This document shows positions 15,098-22,264 of a DNA stretch of 25,567 nucleotides, one piece after another. The stretch spans positions 1-25,567 of the forward strand of contig CALAUH010000222.1 in the NCBI GenBank assembly GCA_937892225.1, given 5' to 3'. Within the stretch, counting starts at the first letter, position 1. Every line of letters starts with the position of its first letter. Below the pieces are notes generated by a model, which ran no database searches, was not told the DNA's origin, and was given only the letters and a program-made list of their open reading frames with translations. This stretch comes from an uncultured Treponema sp. GTDB lineage: Bacteria; Spirochaetota; Spirochaetia; Treponematales; Treponemataceae. The position numbers and the translations under genes are program-made.

Positions 15098-16858
15098 TTA
15101 ATATTGTGAATCGTATGTTTCTTTATACAATCCGCCTTTTTTAAGTAACTCTTCGTGAGTTCCTTCTTCTACAATCTGGCCTTTATCAAGAACAATAATT
15201 TTATCAGCTTTGCGAACCGAACTGATGCGGTGGCCAATGATAATTTTTGTCATTCCTGTAAGTTCCGCTAAAACCTGTTGAATTTCCTGTTCAGTTTCGG
15301 TGTCCAAAGCAGAAGTTGAATCATCAAGAACTAAAACCGGAGTTTTTCTTGCAAGTGCACGTGCAATTGTAAGCCGCTGTTTTTGTCCGCCACTTAAACC
15401 AACACCACGTTCACCAATAATTGTCTGTTCCTTTTCTTCCATCTTATCTACGAACTCAGACGAATGTGATTTTTTAAGTGCCATTTTTACTTCCGGCGCT
15501 GTCATAATTTCACGTTCACCAAGACGAATATTACCATCAATTGTGTCGCTAAAAAGGAAGACATCCTGCATGACACAGGCAATTGACTTTCGCAAGGTTG
15601 GTAATGGAAGTTCGCGGATATCAACACCGTCCATTTTGATTGAACCTTCTGTAACATCGTACATACGTTTAAGAAGGTTGATGATTGTAGTTTTACCAGA
15701 ACCAGTTGCACCCATAATTCCAAGAGTTTGACCGGCACCGATTGAAAAACTTACGTCCTTAAGTATGTCTCGTTCACCAGCGCGGTAAGTTACGTGGTCG
15801 AATGTAATTTCACCGCTTAAATCATCTGGAGTAAAAAGTGCATCAGACAAAGTCTGGTCATTTTCATCAATTTTTGCATTGTTATTAATATCTGGAATTT
15901 CTGCGTAGATTTTGTCCAGACGTTTAATACTTGCTTTTGCACTTGAAAGACCGTTTGTAAGCCAGCCGAGCATTTCCATTGGCCAGACAATTCCGCCAAC
16001 GTAGCCCATTAAAGCCATCAGTTCACCAATTGAAAGCTCTTTTCCTCCAAACGGATTTCCTTTTATGATGAATAATCCGCCTAAAAGTAAAGTTATAACT
16101 GCCAAAAGACGTGTAATTGTCTGAATAATAGGATTATATTTTACAAAAACACGGCTCAAATCAATGTTGATTTCATAATATTTTTGATTGTGTTTATGAA
16201 ATTTGTTGATTTCAAAACCTTCGCGGGCAAAAGCTTTTACAGTTCTAACTCCCGCAAGATTTTCGGTAGCACAGTTGTTTAATTCTGAATTTTCCTGAGC
16301 CAAATTTCCAAAAAGTACATCGAGTTTCTTTTCCATTAAAACAGCAATTACAGCAGTTCCAAACATACCGATTATAGGAATTAATGAAATTTGCCAGTTG
16401 ATTCTAATCATAAAGAACATTGCACTTACAGTTCGGATTACAACTTCGGCAATTAAAATTCCCATAAAAGCGGCAATTTCCCAAATGCGGTCAACATCAT
16501 CTTTTACACGAGATAAAAGTTCACCGGAATTTATACCATCAAAAAAGTTTGCAGAAAGACTTTGAATCTTCTGAAAAAGATTAATGCGAACTTCTGTGGC
16601 AATTTTACTTCCGCACCAGTCGCATAAAAATTCTTTTGTATACTGGAAAATACATCGGCCAACACCAATGCCAAGAATTCCAAGTAAAAAGAGATTCAAA
16701 ACATCCATATTACGTGCAATCAATACGTCATCAACAATATGCTGCACAATTAAAGGTGCTGCCATGTCCAGTAAAGTACTTAAAGCCATAGCTAACACTG
16801 CAATCAGATACAAAAAAGCATACTTTTTAAAGTAGTGTCCTAAATTTAATTTTTCCAT
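15098..16858 (-). CDS. ABC exporter half-transporter, subunit with degenerate catalytic site
   Basis: 586 residues. The transmembrane domain spans ~12-320 and the ATPase domain ~350-586. Walker A is GATGSGKT (383-390), the signature is a perfect LSGGQ (488-492), Walker B is VLVLDD, so the catalytic glutamate position is Asp513, and the H-loop is His543. Asp at this position marks the non-hydrolysing site of heterodimeric exporters. Upstream of the 13218-14981 gene on the same strand, with 116 bases between. The start has no obvious Shine-Dalgarno; a possible promoter TTGCTC-N16-TATATT lies on the minus strand at 16920-16893. Function as an exporter is firm; the cargo is unknown. Confidence 0.92.
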   Translation of the reverse strand: MEKLNLGHYFKKYAFLYLIAVLAMALSTLLDMAAPLIVQHIVDDVLIARNMDVLNLFLLGILGIGVGRCIFQYTKEFLCDWCGSKIATEVRINLFQKIQSLSANFFDGINSGELLSRVKDDVDRIWEIAAFMGILIAEVVIRTVSAMFFMIRINWQISLIPIIGMFGTAVIAVLMEKKLDVLFGNLAQENSELNNCATENLAGVRTVKAFAREGFEINKFHKHNQKYYEINIDLSRVFVKYNPIIQTITRLLAVITLLLGGLFIIKGNPFGGKELSIGELMALMGYVGGIVWPMEMLGWLTNGLSSAKASIKRLDKIYAEIPDINNNAKIDENDQTLSDALFTPDDLSGEITFDHVTYRAGERDILKDVSFSIGAGQTLGIMGATGSGKTTIINLLKRMYDVTEGSIKMDGVDIRELPLPTLRKSIACVMQDVFLFSDTIDGNIRLGEREIMTAPEVKMALKKSHSSEFVDKMEEKEQTIIGERGVGLSGGQKQRLTIARALARKTPVLVLDDSTSALDTETEQEIQQVLAELTGMTKIIIGHRISSVRKADKIIVLDKGQIVEEGTHEELLKKGGLYKETYDSQY

Positions 16859-17049
16859 AAATATAAATAGTAATTAAAAAAAACAATCCTATAATATAGA
16901 ATTGAACCATAAATGAGCAAGGATAAATAGTAAATGCGAGGGAATTACTATAAAAAAACTTAATTTAATTATTAATTAAACTCTAAACTATGGAATTAAT
17001 AAAGTCAATGATTTTTATTTTAATTAAATTATAAGTTTAAATTTAAAAC

Positions 17050-17078
17050 TTGACGGATTATTTTTTTAATATTATATT
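17050..17078 (+). promoter_or_regulatory. tmRNA promoter TTGACG-N17-TATATT
   Basis: TTGACG (17050-17055) and TATATT (17073-17078) are spaced by exactly 17 bases. The start near 17085 leaves a short 5' leader to be removed by RNase P before the mature 5' end at 17097. The 190 bases between this promoter and the ABC gene start at 16858 hold nothing else I can support. Confidence 0.8.
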
Positions 17079-17096
17079 TAGTAAAGGTTGTCGAAT

Positions 17097-17477
17097 GGGG
17101 GTGTACCGGTTTCGACGGAATTGAGAAATCTTGTACTGCAAGTAGGACTGAAGGTTCCTTAAACTGACAAAAAAATAACTGCAATTTTCGCAAGAAAAGA
17201 AGAAGAAGCTGATGAAGCTTCTTTCGAAGCAGAAGCACTCGCTGCTTAAGTAGCCGTGCAGGACCTCATCTGGCTCTGTTCCGCGTCGGATGAACGTCTT
17301 TTACCTATCGGGACTTGCTGAACATAGTTTCTGTAATATGTTTGGGACTTTTTATCAGAATACGGAGGCGACGCTTGTTATGCTGCTACCGGCTCCCGAC
17401 AATTACCTCGCATAACTAAACCTGTAGATGTACCTGGTTTACTTTTTCGGACGGGAGTTCAATTCTCCCCACCTCCA
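17097..17477 (+). ncRNA. ssrA: Transfer-messenger RNA (tmRNA)
   Basis: 381 bases. The 5' end GGGGGTG pairs with CACCTCC at 17470-17476 (one G-U pair), with discriminator A at 17477 and no encoded CCA. GTACCGGTTTCGACGG is the conserved tmRNA 5' signature, and the T arm reads GGGAGTTCAATTCTCCC. tmRNA rescues stalled ribosomes and tags the unfinished protein for proteolysis. The tag frame resumes at GCA 17181 and stops at TAA 17247-17249. It has 22 codons, opening AIFARKEEE and closing AEALAA, longer and more acidic than the usual 8-15. SmpB is not in this window. Strong promoter upstream, hairpin terminator downstream. Confidence 0.97.
17181..17249 (+). CDS. tmRNA-encoded proteolysis tag (22 residues plus stop)
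   Basis: The resume codon GCA follows AATAACT, as in other tmRNAs. Translated: AIFARKEEE, ADEASFE, AEALAA, then TAA. The closing ALAA is the standard ClpXP-type degron end. Six glutamates and one aspartate make it strongly acidic. Confidence 0.8.
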   Translation, partial: AIFARKEEEADEASFEAEALAA

Positions 17478-17485
17478 TAGAATGC

Positions 17486-17520
17486 AAAAAAAACTCTAGT
17501 GTAAAGCTAGAGTTTTTTTA
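17486..17520 (+). terminator. tmRNA terminator (first of three related hairpins)
   Basis: ACTCTAG (17493-17499) pairs with CTAGAGT (17507-17513), extended by flanking A and T tracts, giving a bidirectional terminator just after the tmRNA 3' end. Confidence 0.85.
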
Positions 17521-17585
17521 TATAAGGAGAATTGAATCCCTACGGCATTTTACAAGTAAAATGAACCAAAAGAAAGGTAAATCCT

Positions 17586-17612
17586 AACAAATAGTCCACC
17601 GGACTATTTGTT
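17586..17612. repeat. 12-bp-stem hairpin inside repeat unit 1
   Basis: AACAAATAGTCC and its exact complement flank the loop ACC. The same hairpin recurs in unit 2 at 17766-17792. No T-tract follows, so it is a structural or recognition element and not a classical terminator. Confidence 0.8.
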
Positions 17613-17666
17613 TTAACGGATTATCAATAATAGGTAAGTTCAATTCTCCCCACCTCCATAGAATGT

Positions 17667-17700
17667 AAAAAAACTCTAGTGTAAAGCTAGAGTTTTTTTA
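17667..17700 (+). terminator. Second copy of the tmRNA-type terminator
   Basis: ACTCTAG (17673-17679) and CTAGAGT (17687-17693) with A and T tracts, the same loop as the tmRNA terminator, one fewer A before the stem. Confidence 0.8.
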
Positions 17701-17846
17701 TATAAGGAGAATTGAATCCCTACGGCATTTTACAAGTAAAATGAACCAAAAGAAAGGTAAATCCTAACAAATAGTCCACCGGACTATTTGTTTTAACGGA
17801 TTATCAATAATAGGTAAGTTCAATTCTCCCCACCTCCATAGAATGT

Positions 17847-17884
17847 AAAAAAAAACTCTAGTCGAAGGACTAGAGTTTTTTTAT
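17847..17884. terminator. Third hairpin, bidirectional terminator for the HATPase operon
   Basis: ACTCTAGTC (17855-17863) pairs with GACTAGAGT (17868-17876) around GAAG, flanked by A and T tracts. The outer arms match the two tmRNA-type terminators but the loop differs. It sits 15 bases beyond the stop of the convergent HATPase gene and should terminate that operon on the minus strand. Confidence 0.8.
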
Positions 17885-17898
17885 TAAAATTATATTAA

Positions 17899-18450
17899 TT
17901 ATTCACCATCGTGATTAACATGGAATTTCTGCTGGTATTTTTTTAACATTGCAACGGCATTTCTTTTTCCGTTATAAACGAATCCACCGTTCCAATATTC
18001 AAGAGCAGCGAATAAGGCGTTACCACCATCCTGACTGTCTGATTCTTTTGTTCTAAAAGAAACGTAATTTGAAAGTTCCATAAAATCATTGTTATGAAGA
18101 CATTCCAAACGTTTTCTGTTAAATTCATTCCATTTTTCTAAATCTTTAAAACCTTCACCTTCATCCTGTACAATAATATGTGCATGAGTAGGGCTGAATG
18201 AATACCATACTGTTACTTTTTTATTAATATCACAGTGATTTCCGTGTTTTACAGCATTTTTGATTACTTCACTAATCTGCTGTTCAAGAAGATTTAATTC
18301 TTTTATTTCTGTTGGAGCAGACTGTACTATTAATAAAGTAAAATAACGAATTTGTCTAAAATCAGAAGGAAATTCCTTCTTGAGCATATTTGTTTTATCG
18401 AACAATGGATCATTTTCATCAGATCTAAGTTCTTTTAATTCAGCAACCAA
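17899..18450 (-). CDS. HATPase-fold anti-sigma factor / serine kinase (RsbW-like)
   Basis: 183 residues. The N box is EVIKNAVKHGN (Glu61, Asn65) and the G1 box is QDEGEGF (Asp96, Gly98, Gly100); GGNALFAALEYW near 142 is the G2-like end. Between G1 and G2 there is a ~40-residue insertion with FMELSNYVSFR. In partner switching such a protein phosphorylates a STAS antagonist and sequesters a sigma factor or another target. The start is TTG at 18450: GGAGG lies 6 bases before it and no ATG fits. It is the last gene of a phosphatase-STAS-HATPase operon, 30 bases after the STAS gene. No sigma factor gene adjoins, so the target is unknown. Confidence 0.85.
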   Translation of the reverse strand: MVAELKELRSDENDPLFDKTNMLKKEFPSDFRQIRYFTLLIVQSAPTEIKELNLLEQQISEVIKNAVKHGNHCDINKKVTVWYSFSPTHAHIIVQDEGEGFKDLEKWNEFNRKRLECLHNNDFMELSNYVSFRTKESDSQDGGNALFAALEYWNGGFVYNGKRNAVAMLKKYQQKFHVNHDGE

Positions 18451-18480
18451 TTATGACCTCCAAAAAGATAAGTAAAAAAA

Positions 18481-18819
18481 TTATTCTTTTACCATTAATA
18501 GAGCTTCTTCTACACTGTTAGCGATTGGGAAATATCCCATTAATTTTGTAAGTTCGATAACCTTTTTTACTGAACCATGAATATTAGAAATAGCTAACTT
18601 TAAGTTCATTTTTTTAATTGTAGAACAAATATAAATTAAAGCTCCAATTCCAGATGAGTCAATGTAATCTACCTGTTCAAGATTGATTACAAAATTCTTG
18701 ACATTTTTCTCCAACATCTTCATAACAAGTTCTTTTAGTTTGTAGGAGTTGTAGAGATCCATTTCTCCAGTTACGTCAATAATGTAAACATCACCATTTT
18801 TACGTATTTTAAGTTCCAT
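18481..18819 (-). CDS. STAS-domain anti-sigma factor antagonist (RsbV/SpoIIAA-like)
   Basis: 112 residues, a single STAS domain. It has the opening GDVYIIDVTGEMD and the phosphorylation-site loop YIDSSGIGAL (Ser55/Ser56), the residue that the partner kinase modifies and the PP2C phosphatase resets. Dephosphorylated antagonist would bind the HATPase protein and free its target. AAGGAG lies 7 bases before the ATG, and the gene starts 17 bases after the phosphatase stop. The three genes are in signalling order: phosphatase, antagonist, kinase. Confidence 0.93.
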   Translation of the reverse strand: MELKIRKNGDVYIIDVTGEMDLYNSYKLKELVMKMLEKNVKNFVINLEQVDYIDSSGIGALIYICSTIKKMNLKLAISNIHGSVKKVIELTKLMGYFPIANSVEEALLMVKE

Positions 18820-18835
18820 AAAGAAGCTCCTTTGC

Positions 18836-20509
18836 TTATTGTATTTTAATTACAAGTAGACTTTGATCATCATATTGTTGTGCATTACCACAATAATATT
18901 TCAAATCATCTTTAACTTTATTTGAAATATCTTTGGCATTTGCATTGTAATTTTTTGAAATTACTTTCGATAAACTTTCAGTAGAGTATTGTACACCATT
19001 TTCATTCAATGATTCAAGTAAACCATCTGTACAAGTTACTAAAATATCTCCAGAATTCAACTTAATATTAATATCGGCATAAACTGTCTCTTTTTCTACT
19101 CCCATTGGTTCACTTTGTTTAGAAATTTGTTTAAACGAATGTTCCAAAGAATTGTACAAAAATACAGGATTATTACCGCATGTTGCTATTTGTGCTTCTT
19201 TCTTAGTGCTGTCATAATTAATTAATGCAACACTGGCAAAATGATCAATTTTTGAACTGTCATTACAGATTCCTCTGTTTGCCCATGAAAGAATTGTTGC
19301 TGCCGATTGATTTGTATTTACAGAAAGTCTTAAAATTGCACGAATCATTATCATTACAACTAAAGAATTCATACCTTTACCGGCAACGTCAGACATTATA
19401 AAGGAAATGCGATCTTTTCTAGATGCAATTATATCATATAAATCACCGCAGACTGTTTCCAAAGGATTTGAGAAACAACCGATTTGTATTCCAGAAATAA
19501 CTGGTAATTTTGCAGGTAATAAATCTTTTTGATATTTAGATGCAATAATACCGTCTTTACTTAATTCTGAATGTTCTGCATATGCTAAGAAACTGTAAAG
19601 TGGTTTCATTGCTGTAGAAACAGCGTCTGCCATAATGATTGCAGTTTCAAATTCTTCTTTATTGAAAATTTCTTTTTCTGGTAATCTTGCAAGTGCAACA
19701 ATTCCTAAAATATTATCTTCTGATTTTATTGGTGCAAAAATATAACTTCCGCATTTTAAGAAATCTTCAGGTCCATTTTGGAATATACGAGGATCTCTTA
19801 TTGAATCAGTAATTAAAGCTGGTTCTTTAGAAGTATAAATATCACCAAAAACATTATTTTGAAGTGGGAATTGAGCAAATCTCAAGTTTGTTTCAACACG
19901 GATTGGTTTATGAGGTAAATCATCTGGTAATTTATATGGAGGAGGGAATGTACCTGTAAGTGATTTTACAGCAAGCATTCCTTCATAATCATCTGCAATA
20001 AGTATTACACAACCATCAGCATTGATTTTTTCAGAAATGAGTTTATTACAGTATTCCAGGAAACTTTCCATACTGTTTTCTCTGGAGAAAAAGTTAGAAA
20101 CCTGAGAAACTAAATCTTTATTTAAGTCAATTACTTTTTTGTTTTTAGTTTCTACTGCAGCAACTGCCGCTTTTGTAGCTTCACTGTTTTCTGAAGCAGA
20201 ATATTGTTCTGATGCAAGTTTCTTAGCACGTTTTTCTTCACGTTTTTTTGGATTATCAAAAGCTTTTATAATCAGATAAGGCAATGCTAAAAATTCAGAA
20301 ATAAAAATTCCTGCAGCAAAATAAAAATTAACCTTTGTAAAATATGTTATTAATGCTCCAGCTGGAATAAAAAGAAGAACAAAGTAAAATATAAAACTTG
20401 CTTTTGCAGTATTTCTAATTTTTATGATTAAGAGGAAAATAAATAATAATATAGCTAAACCAGATACAGCTAGAAGAGGTACGCTAAAGAAAGAATCAAG
20501 ATTATTCAC
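18836..20509 (-). CDS. Membrane PP2C-type (SpoIIE/RsbU-like) phosphatase with GAF domain
   Basis: About 557 residues. Three hydrophobic segments (~11-31, 38-58, 61-82) anchor it in the inner membrane; a charged Lys/Glu/Ala linker follows. A GAF-like sensor domain covers ~145-303 (CVILIADDYEG ... FAPIKSEDNILGIV). The phosphatase domain (~325-557) has the metal-binding set GDLYD, SDVAGKGM, TDGLLES and YDDQS. It should dephosphorylate the STAS protein encoded next, in response to a signal at GAF or membrane. Start: AGGAG directly touches an ATG at 20515, which is too close; the GTG two codons later at 20509 has ideal 6-base spacing and is preferred. A sigma-70-like promoter precedes it. Confidence 0.93.
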   Translation of the reverse strand: MNNLDSFFSVPLLAVSGLAILLFIFLLIIKIRNTAKASFIFYFVLLFIPAGALITYFTKVNFYFAAGIFISEFLALPYLIIKAFDNPKKREEKRAKKLASEQYSASENSEATKAAVAAVETKNKKVIDLNKDLVSQVSNFFSRENSMESFLEYCNKLISEKINADGCVILIADDYEGMLAVKSLTGTFPPPYKLPDDLPHKPIRVETNLRFAQFPLQNNVFGDIYTSKEPALITDSIRDPRIFQNGPEDFLKCGSYIFAPIKSEDNILGIVALARLPEKEIFNKEEFETAIIMADAVSTAMKPLYSFLAYAEHSELSKDGIIASKYQKDLLPAKLPVISGIQIGCFSNPLETVCGDLYDIIASRKDRISFIMSDVAGKGMNSLVVMIMIRAILRLSVNTNQSAATILSWANRGICNDSSKIDHFASVALINYDSTKKEAQIATCGNNPVFLYNSLEHSFKQISKQSEPMGVEKETVYADINIKLNSGDILVTCTDGLLESLNENGVQYSTESLSKVISKNYNANAKDISNKVKDDLKYYCGNAQQYDDQSLLVIKIQ

Positions 20510-20551
20510 TAACATCTCCTTGTAAAATAATATTATTATTCCTAATTTTTG

Positions 20552-20580
20552 ATTTTAACATTGAAATTTTGCATAGTCAA
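20552..20580 (-). promoter_or_regulatory. Partner-switching operon promoter TTGACT-N17-TAAAAT
   Basis: On the minus strand TTGACT (20580-20575) is followed after 17 bases by TAAAAT (20557-20552), placing the start ~35 bases before the phosphatase start codon. This separates the phosphatase operon from the upstream TPR/metallophosphoesterase/ParB-like operon. Confidence 0.65.
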
Positions 20581-20602
20581 GTTTTAAAAAAATTAAAATG
20601 CA

Positions 20603-21550
20603 TTATAGATTTTCATTAAAATCATTATCAGAAGTTGTATTATAGATTGCTTTTCTTAAAATAATGCGTTTAACTTGATTAATAAAACGTTTGTATAATG
20701 GTATTTTATGTGTTTTATTAAAAGTAACTACTGCATCATCAATTTTTATATTTTCACCGAATTTCTGTTTTAATTCATCCCAATAACGAACAATCCATAC
20801 ATACATATCTGCTAAAGTACGTTTTGGAAAGTTTTTTAGGATTTTTTTCTGTCTGATGGAAGAAACTATTGGTAAATATACATTATTGAACCAGGATAAG
20901 ATTGCTTCTTCCATAGAAACTTCTTCTTCTTTGTTTTGATTCATATAATATTTATGAGTTAAAATATGATTATAAATTACGTCATATCTACCTGCAGTTG
21001 AAAAATCAAGACACCAGTAATCTGTTATATCACCAAAAAAAGTTTCACTATAAAAAACAGTTTTTTCATAATTAATAATCTGTTTAATAATGTCATTCAT
21101 ATTATTTGGTTTTCTAAGTTTAATTTCACTTTGTAATGAAACGACTTCTGCATCAATAAATTCAATTCCTCTTGATTTTGCAACTGATACACGATGATTT
21201 CCATCTCTTACAAAATATAAATCTGAAATTTCATAAACTTTGATTGGTGGTAATTCTATTGAATTAATTGCAGCGGAATCTACACGTTCCCATCTGTTTT
21301 TTAAGAAAGAACTTTTTGGAAAGAAATGATTATCAAAATCATTATATCTTCCTTCGCTTCCGATTATTTTTTCAATTGGTATTACTTTCATACCAACATA
21401 AGTTTCGTTTACAGGTTTTATTAATTGTTTAACATCATTAAATGCAATTAAAGAAGCTTCTTCTGGCGAAAGAAAATGCTGTATTTCGTTAAATAAAGCT
21501 TTATTTCTTGCTTTAGAAAAATCTTCTTCTGTCTGTGAACTGTAATTCAT
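20603..21550 (-). CDS. ParB/sulfiredoxin-fold protein of unknown function
   Basis: 315 residues. The recognisable core is residues ~55-135: VIPIEKIIGSEGRYNDFD, then YFVRDGNHRVSVAKSRGIE, where DGNHR (116-120) is the signature loop of ParB-like and sulfiredoxin-like folds. By family knowledge this fold binds nucleotides or DNA; no ParB helix-turn-helix or partner ParA is present, so chromosome segregation is unlikely. The C-terminal ~170 residues are helical and aromatic-rich with no match I can name, ending in a basic stretch (KRFINQVKRIILRK). It starts 12 bases after the metallophosphoesterase stop with a GGGG binding site, so it is the third gene of that operon. Confidence 0.7.
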   Translation of the reverse strand: MNYSSQTEEDFSKARNKALFNEIQHFLSPEEASLIAFNDVKQLIKPVNETYVGMKVIPIEKIIGSEGRYNDFDNHFFPKSSFLKNRWERVDSAAINSIELPPIKVYEISDLYFVRDGNHRVSVAKSRGIEFIDAEVVSLQSEIKLRKPNNMNDIIKQIINYEKTVFYSETFFGDITDYWCLDFSTAGRYDVIYNHILTHKYYMNQNKEEEVSMEEAILSWFNNVYLPIVSSIRQKKILKNFPKRTLADMYVWIVRYWDELKQKFGENIKIDDAVVTFNKTHKIPLYKRFINQVKRIILRKAIYNTTSDNDFNENL

Positions 21551-21562
21551 TTTTCCCCTCGA

Positions 21563-22264
21563 TTATATTTCGATGATACAATGTGCATATGCATTTACAA
21601 CTGTTGTATCATTTATTTTTGTTATACGTTCTTCTCGCATATCATAAAGATGAATATGTCCGTGGACTAAATAGAGTGGTTTATATTTTTTCATAAACCA
21701 GTTGAAACATTCAAAACCTCGGTGACATAAATCTTCTTTATCATGAATATGACGTGGAGATGCATGTGTTAAAAAAATATCTAGATATGTACCATATTTT
21801 AATTTATTAATCAATAATTTAGGTGCCATTTTTAATAATTGAAGCTTCATTTCAAAATCTGAATATTGATTTAATCCTTTGTTATATTTATATGAACCTG
21901 AGGCACCTGCTATTAAAAGAGGGCGTTGTTTGCCAGTGTTTTTATCTTGTATTAATAAAGAATTTTCTTTTAAAACTTGAAATCCTGCATAAGTTCCGCC
22001 ATATCCATAATTTTGAGTAGCATATTTTCCTGAAGTTTGTCCGGGAAGATTTTTTGCATTTTTATGATAAATACTATAGCCCTTTAAATTATGATTTCCA
22101 AAGATAAAGTAGGTTGGTTTATTTAGTATTGAAACTATAAAATCAATATAGTCTAAAGGAAGGTCACCTGCGCATAAAATTAAATCTATATCAGGAAAAT
22201 TATTTTTTAATTCCTGACTATAGATTAAAGGATCTACAAAATCTGATATGCACAGGATTTTCAT
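21563..22264 (-). CDS. Calcineurin-like metallophosphoesterase
   Basis: 233 residues, cytoplasmic. Motifs are GD (33-34), GNHN (56-59), THAS (His167) and HGHIH (201-205), together the metal-binding set of the superfamily. The first motif reads SDFVD (Asp8) and lacks the usual DxH histidine, and motif III is GNHN where GNHD/E is typical, so it belongs to a divergent branch and may bind one metal differently. The start codon overlaps the stop of the TPR gene (ATGA, 22264-22261), so the two are translationally coupled. Substrate unknown; nucleic-acid or nucleotide phosphoester is possible. Confidence 0.85.
   Translation of the reverse strand: MKILCISDFVDPLIYSQELKNNFPDIDLILCAGDLPLDYIDFIVSILNKPTYFIFGNHNLKGYSIYHKNAKNLPGQTSGKYATQNYGYGGTYAGFQVLKENSLLIQDKNTGKQRPLLIAGASGSYKYNKGLNQYSDFEMKLQLLKMAPKLLINKLKYGTYLDIFLTHASPRHIHDKEDLCHRGFECFNWFMKKYKPLYLVHGHIHLYDMREERITKINDTTVVNAYAHCIIEI

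Larger units (their letters stand above)
17521..17853. repeat. Two tandem 180-bp units, each carrying a copy of the tmRNA 3' end and terminator
   Basis: Bases 17521-17700 repeat from 17701 with complete identity for about 150 bases, up to 17853. Within each unit are ~116 bases of novel sequence, then 29 bases identical to the tmRNA 3' end (17456-17484; copies at 17637-17665 and 17817-17845), then the hairpin terminator. The three tmRNA-tail copies are thus spaced ~180 bases. Each unit is also bounded by an 11-bp inverted repeat, GGAGAATTGAA (17526-17536) and TTCAATTCTCC (17639-17649). This fits repeated use of the tmRNA 3' end as an attachment-like site, or recent tandem duplication. It occupies most of the 421-base gap between tmRNA and the next gene. 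Confidence 0.95.

Noticed and set aside
17559..17586. Nine-codon mini frame (MNQKKGKS) in each repeat unit
   Set aside because: No ribosome binding site and too short to judge; probably chance.
17521..17880. CRISPR array
   Set aside because: Only two long units with no repeat-spacer pattern; the repeated content is tmRNA tail plus terminator.
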